NCBI RefSeq assembly: GCF_003315205.1
Contig: NZ_QNRR01000020.1
Coordinates: 35,199 to 99,198 of the forward strand
Direction: 5' to 3'
DNA length: 64,000 nucleotides
Source of the DNA: Roseimicrobium gellanilyticum
GTDB lineage: Bacteria; Verrucomicrobiota; Verrucomicrobiia; Verrucomicrobiales; Verrucomicrobiaceae
Shown here: one piece after another, positions 60,428 to 64,000 of the stretch
Layout of the letters: the number at the start of each line of letters is the position of its first letter
How positions within the stretch are numbered: position 1 is the first letter of the stretch
Program-made: the position numbers and the translations under genes
The notes under the pieces: model-generated
The model's database searches: none
What the model saw: only the letters and a program-made list of their open reading frames with translations
What the model was told of the DNA's origin: nothing

Positions 60428-61021
60428 GTGCTCCGATTTGCCTACAACATCTTCCTTGTCGCGTGGTTCGGCCTCTGCACGGCCGCGGTGATTCAGACCC
60501 ATCGCGCGGCAGACTGGTCGAAATTGAAGGGCCTGGACCATGCGGCCAAGAACAACACGCCGCCGCTCATGGATCGCATGGAGCAGACCGTGTGGCGTCG
60601 CAATTCCTCCCTGGAACTGAGCGAGGAGGACGTGAACCGTTACCTCGCCGCGACCATCGCGGGGCACCAAGTGGGATTCACCGGATCGCTGAAGCCCTTT
60701 GACCGCGTGGCGCTCGACTTCGAGCCGGGTGTGGCCCGCATCTGCCTGGCGTGGGGTGGCGCGAATGAAAAGCACTCCACCACCGCGTCCCTGGATTTCA
60801 CCGTGAAGCGCGAAGGAGGAAACTTCGTGGTGGAGGTGCAGAGTGGCGCCTTTGGCCGGCTGCCACTACCTCGGGGCCTCATGAGCCCGCTGGTGCCCGG
60901 TTTGCAGAGCCTTTCGGAGAGCCTCCGCAGCGAGATCCACACTGTCTTTCAAATGAACCAGATCCGCTTCGAGAAGGACAAGGTCATCCTCGATCCGCGC
61001 TCGGAGACGGTGAAGTCGTGA
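60428..61021 (+). CDS. membrane-anchored protein, unknown function
   Basis: 197 residues from GTG at 60428. An N-terminal TM or uncleaved signal (RFAYNIFLVAWFGLCTAAVI), then a soluble domain with ELSEEDVNRYLAATIAGHQ, FDRVALDFEPGVARICLAW, LDFTVKREGGNFVVEVQS and a C-terminal helix (SLSESLRSEIHTVFQMNQI). The pattern (LSEEDVNRYL, then an amphipathic beta-sandwich) resembles periplasmic lipid-binding-like domains, but I cannot name the family. It precedes the 903-residue protein. Confidence 0.68.
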   Translation: MLRFAYNIFLVAWFGLCTAAVIQTHRAADWSKLKGLDHAAKNNTPPLMDRMEQTVWRRNSSLELSEEDVNRYLAATIAGHQVGFTGSLKPFDRVALDFEPGVARICLAWGGANEKHSTTASLDFTVKREGGNFVVEVQSGAFGRLPLPRGLMSPLVPGLQSLSESLRSEIHTVFQMNQIRFEKDKVILDPRSETVKS

Positions 61022-61113
61022 AGCTGGCGCTGCACATCGGCGCTTCCCATTTCCGCCCTTTCCTGCCAGTCTATTTGTCCGTCTCTCTGCCTGCCCTGTC
61101 CTGACTTCTCCCC

Positions 61114-63825
61114 ATGCGTCTGCGCACCATCAGTCTCCTGAGCCTGCTCCCCCTGTGGCTTTGCCTGTTTTCCCACACGCCGCCACTCTCTGCTCAGGAT
61201 GCGGCCCCTGTGCCTGTCCCTCCGGATCCCCTTCCCGCAGCGGATGCTCCGCTCCAGACCCAGGCTCAGACACCGGTGCACGCCCAGCCGGGCCCGACCA
61301 TCAGCAGCTCCGTCAGCTCGAACAAACAATTCGTGGTGCACGGCGGAGATCTCTCCGTGCGCAGTGCATTCTGCCTCATGAGCGAGGAGACAGCAGGAAC
61401 GCTCGGCCGCCTGCTCAAGGATGAGGGACGCTATGCCATCCCTGTGGTGGTGGAGGTGAAGACACCGCCAAACATCAATCCCGCCGAGCCCACAGTCAGG
61501 CCCAGGATCAGCCTGATGGATTATGGCGGCTTCCATCTCCAGCTCTCGGTGCAGCTTCGGAATGATTTCCGCAGGGAGGACTACACCCGCGAGCTGGTGC
61601 GCATTCTTCTGGCGGAGCGCATCCTGCGCAACCACAAGGACATCAATACCCAGCGTGAAAAGGACATCCTGCCCGAATGGCTGCTCACCGGCGTGATGCA
61701 AGCCATGGACTTCCGCAGCCGCAATCGCCCGAGTGTGCTCTTTGCCGCGGTCTTCAAGAGCGGCCAGGTGTACAGCATTGATCGCATCCTCGCCGCTGAC
61801 CCAAAGAACCTGGATGCGCTCGCGCGTGGTGTGTATGAAGTCTCGTCCTGCGCGCTGTTGCTCACGCTTCTGGACCAGCCGGACGGCCCACTGCGCGTGG
61901 CGAAGTTCTTCGACGCGCTGGCTACTGATGACCGGCCGGATCGCGATCTGCTCCAACAACATTTCCCCACGCTGGGCGCTTCCAAGAACAGCCTGGAGAA
62001 ATGGTGGACGCTGCAGATGGCGTCCCTGGCCACGCCCTCGGCATTCGAGACGATGACCATCAAGGAGACGGAGGAGATGCTGGACAAGGCACTCACGCTC
62101 CACTTCACGGATCGGATTGGCGAAGAGCCCGAAGACATCAAGGCGGGACGCGAAGGCAAGGGCATCTTTGGATGGCTGAAGCGCGACGACAAGGCGAAGG
62201 AAAAGAGCAAACCCCAGGAAGTGACAGCAGCGCTCACCAACGGCGGCCCGCAGATGCCTGTCTCCAACTCGGCCTCCTCTGCCCTGCCCGTGGAGGGTTC
62301 AGCTTCCCCGGATCTCCCCGCCCCCCTCGGCAAGCCTGCACCCGGCACCGACTTGCCGCCGCTGCCCTCCTCCCTGCCACCTCCGTCTCCAGACAACCAA
62401 AACGCCCCCGGCCCCGCTCCGCAGGATACACCACCGCCGATGCCTGCGGTGTCCACCCCCGGTCCTACGCCCGCTCCTGCACCGGAAACACCCTCATCGA
62501 ACGAAGCCGCCCCACCTCCTCCAGCAGCAGACGCTCCGAAAGAAAAGGAGGCGACCAAACCTGCCGAGAGCGAGGCCAAGCCCAAACCGGAACCTGCCCC
62601 GGAAAAGCCCAAAACCCGCAGGACAGCCCCGAAGCCTGCCGCCAAACCTGCGGAGCCCAAGCCAGCCACTCCCACGGCTGCGCCTGACAAGGCCAATGCG
62701 ACACCCGCTGCGCCGACAACGAAGGACAAGGCCACGGATAAACCCGCCGACACCACGAAGCCCGAAGAAGCCGCGCCCGAGGAGAAGAAGGAGCGCAAGC
62801 GCTTCCGCTTTCCCAATATCTTCGGCGGCAAGGATGTGACGTACACATTGATGCTCCTTGCCATGGCTGCGGTGGCTGAAAACACAGCGAGTGCCAGCGC
62901 GAAGGAGAAGGAGAATCAAAAGCCTGCCGCCAAGGAAGAGCAGAAAGCAAAGCCGGAGGAAACCGTGCCGGCGCTTCCTCGCAACAATCGACGCGTGGGC
63001 GCAAGACCTGCCGGACTGCCGGAAACACAGGAACCCGCGAAGCCTGCAGCAACACCGGCTCCCGTCCCAGCACCGAAACCCGCGGAGACGCCGAAGACAA
63101 AGCCAGAACCCACTCCTGTGAAACCCAGCGAAGCTGCGCCTGCTACTGCCGAAGAGGGGCAGTCCGAAGAGAAGAAAGGCAACCGGTTCAACCCACTGAA
63201 GTGGTTCAAGCGTGAGGAGAAGGAGAAGAAGGAGGAAGAGACTCCTCCGGCCAATGCTCCCGGAACTGCGGTCGCAGAAAAGCCTGCGTCGACGCCGCCC
63301 AAGACCAGCCCCGCGCGAGCAGCGACGGATCTGCCGGAAAAGGCGATTGAGCCCCCCACCCAGCCCAGCCGTGCCGCATCGCGCTCCTCATCTTCAGGCT
63401 CGGGCTCCAAGATCAAGCCAGAGCTGGCCGCACTGGATGACTACCGCCGCATCTGGAAACGCTCCGACCGCGAGGACATTCTGAATCGCAACCTCGCGAT
63501 GCTCAATGCTCTGAAGCTCCGCGCGCATCCGCTCTACAAGCCACTCGTGGATGACTACGCTTCTGTGGTACAGCAACTGCTGAACGGGAAGGACCGTGGT
63601 ATCGCAGAGAAGCTGGAGACGCTGCGCCAGCGCCGCATGCAGATCCAGGGCAAAGCGAAGTCGGTGGAGAGTTTCCTCGACTGGTACGAAGCTTCCGAAA
63701 CACAAACCTACAGCAATCTCTTCGACGACTATCTGAAACTTCGCGATCGCCTCGAACGCGAACGCGCCCAGCGCCCGGATGAGCTTTCACGCGAACTGGA
63801 TGCCCTGGAGAAGGAGTATGAGTGA
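61114..63825 (+). CDS. large exported protein with disordered Lys/Pro-rich region
   Basis: 903 residues with a signal peptide (LLSLLPLWLCLFSHTPPLSA). Residues about 70-310 are globular (VHGGDLSVRSAFCLMSEET, YTRELVRILLAERILRNH, ILPEWLLTGVMQAMDF, YEVSSCALLLTLLDQPDGP), reminiscent of peptidase-MA-like domains without the HExxH. Residues about 345-760 are Pro/Ala/Lys/Glu-rich with three related basic-aromatic blocks (GKGIFGWLKRDDKAKEK, ERKRFRFPNIFGGKD, NRFNPLKWFKREEKEKK). The last 130 residues form a helical bundle (DDYRRIWKRSDREDILNR, LDWYEASETQTYSNLFDDYL). Function unknown; an envelope scaffold is possible. Confidence 0.75.
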   Translation: MRLRTISLLSLLPLWLCLFSHTPPLSAQDAAPVPVPPDPLPAADAPLQTQAQTPVHAQPGPTISSSVSSNKQFVVHGGDLSVRSAFCLMSEETAGTLGRLLKDEGRYAIPVVVEVKTPPNINPAEPTVRPRISLMDYGGFHLQLSVQLRNDFRREDYTRELVRILLAERILRNHKDINTQREKDILPEWLLTGVMQAMDFRSRNRPSVLFAAVFKSGQVYSIDRILAADPKNLDALARGVYEVSSCALLLTLLDQPDGPLRVAKFFDALATDDRPDRDLLQQHFPTLGASKNSLEKWWTLQMASLATPSAFETMTIKETEEMLDKALTLHFTDRIGEEPEDIKAGREGKGIFGWLKRDDKAKEKSKPQEVTAALTNGGPQMPVSNSASSALPVEGSASPDLPAPLGKPAPGTDLPPLPSSLPPPSPDNQNAPGPAPQDTPPPMPAVSTPGPTPAPAPETPSSNEAAPPPPAADAPKEKEATKPAESEAKPKPEPAPEKPKTRRTAPKPAAKPAEPKPATPTAAPDKANATPAAPTTKDKATDKPADTTKPEEAAPEEKKERKRFRFPNIFGGKDVTYTLMLLAMAAVAENTASASAKEKENQKPAAKEEQKAKPEETVPALPRNNRRVGARPAGLPETQEPAKPAATPAPVPAPKPAETPKTKPEPTPVKPSEAAPATAEEGQSEEKKGNRFNPLKWFKREEKEKKEEETPPANAPGTAVAEKPASTPPKTSPARAATDLPEKAIEPPTQPSRAASRSSSSGSGSKIKPELAALDDYRRIWKRSDREDILNRNLAMLNALKLRAHPLYKPLVDDYASVVQQLLNGKDRGIAEKLETLRQRRMQIQGKAKSVESFLDWYEASETQTYSNLFDDYLKLRDRLERERAQRPDELSRELDALEKEYE

Positions 63826-63830
63826 GCGGA

Positions 63831-64000
63831 TGTTCAGTAAGCAGTAGATAGTAAATAGTAAGTAGACGAGGCCTGCAGGTGATATGTCACCCGCCTCATC
63901 TGACTACTGACTACTGACTACTGACTACTGACTACTGACTACTGACTACTGACTACTGACTACTGACTACTGACTACTGACTACTGACTACTGACTACTG
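63831..64000. repeat. TGACTAC heptamer array (continues past the window)
   Basis: 63901-64000 is a perfect run of TGACTAC, about 14.3 copies, reaching the window edge. A degenerate inverse run lies at 63831-63867 (TTCAGTAAGCAGTAG, ATAGTAAATAGTAAGTAG). Between them are 33 unrelated bases. It begins 6 bases after the preceding stop codon. Confidence 0.92.

Noticed and set aside
61581..62885. Antisense frame of 434 codons opposite the 903-residue protein
   Set aside because: Ser/Gly/Ala-rich shadow of the Pro/Ala/Lys-coding stretch, no start context, no domain.
63901..64000. CRISPR array
   Set aside because: The units are 7 bases with no spacers; it is a simple tandem repeat.

Overview
This is 64 kb of a GC-rich bacterial chromosome that most resembles a Verrucomicrobiota (Verrucomicrobiales) genome. 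That assignment is inferred from gene content: a secretin/pseudopilin block in the order G-H-I-J-K-L-M-x-D, a formylglycine-type sulfatase beside a BD-FAE-like esterase, LolA/FabZ/MsbA/PagL-like envelope genes, many starts without a clear Shine-Dalgarno, and very many intergenic inverted repeats. No rRNA gene is present, so the placement rests on inference.

Layout. 1-3.7 kb: an ABC1/UbiB kinase running off the left edge, small membrane proteins, an XRE regulator and a secreted protein of unknown function. 3.8-10.27 kb: a minus-strand accessory block ending at a tRNA-Ser(GGA) gene. It holds an HTH (excisionase-like) protein, an archaeo-eukaryotic-type primase, a RepA-like ATPase and two tandem DUF3987-like proteins whose P-loops look degenerate, plus an unrecognised 294-residue protein next to the tRNA. 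This is the best candidate for an undescribed mobile or replicon-derived system; no integrase is recognisable. 10.5-17.5 kb: a cysteine-tailed FmdB-like protein, FabZ-like dehydratase, LolA-like carrier, two MFS transporters and a 2-oxoacid dehydrogenase E1 beta subunit. 17.8-28.3 kb: a PA14-like membrane protein, sulfatase and esterase, divergent LysR(MetR-like)/metE, PagL-like lipid A deacylase, Rrf2 regulator and trmB. 28.7-38.0 kb: a type II secretion operon (G, H, I, J, K, L, M, a small secreted protein, D) without the E ATPase or F platform. 38-44.6 kb: a VOC protein, orphan Imm11-like immunity protein, cardiolipin-synthase-like PLD, rplM-rpsI with promoter and terminator, and a zinc-ribbon membrane protein. 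44.8-51.2 kb: an envelope glycan/LPS block with an MsbA-type ABC exporter, GT9, GT4 and GT2. 51.5-54.4 kb: a decayed membrane gene, lipA and a frameshifted SseB-like gene, among dense palindromic repeats. 54.6-63.8 kb: a multidomain SGNH hydrolase, a second MsbA-type exporter, an ATE/Bpt-like aminoacyl-transferase, a poly-Ser FmdB protein and two envelope proteins.

Much of the non-coding sequence consists of repeat families. One is a CTCGCGAG hairpin pair at three loci. Another is a GGAGGTT...GACAG hairpin family whose stems covary between copies, including a triple-nested palindrome at 53.07-53.59 kb. Others are TCCCGGAGGGA/CCGGTGGT units, GTTGATAG arms, a 20-bp terminal-inverted-repeat unit at 51.28-51.54 kb, and TGACTAC heptamers that run off the right edge. 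Several lie exactly between convergent or same-strand genes, and one supplies part of a stop codon.

Functionally, LolA, FabZ-like, PagL-like, two MsbA-like exporters and the glycosyltransferases point to outer-membrane lipid and glycan assembly. The type II pseudopilus and secretin would export hydrolases. MetE and its regulator, LipA and E1 beta belong to central metabolism. All calls come from reading motifs; no database searches were run.
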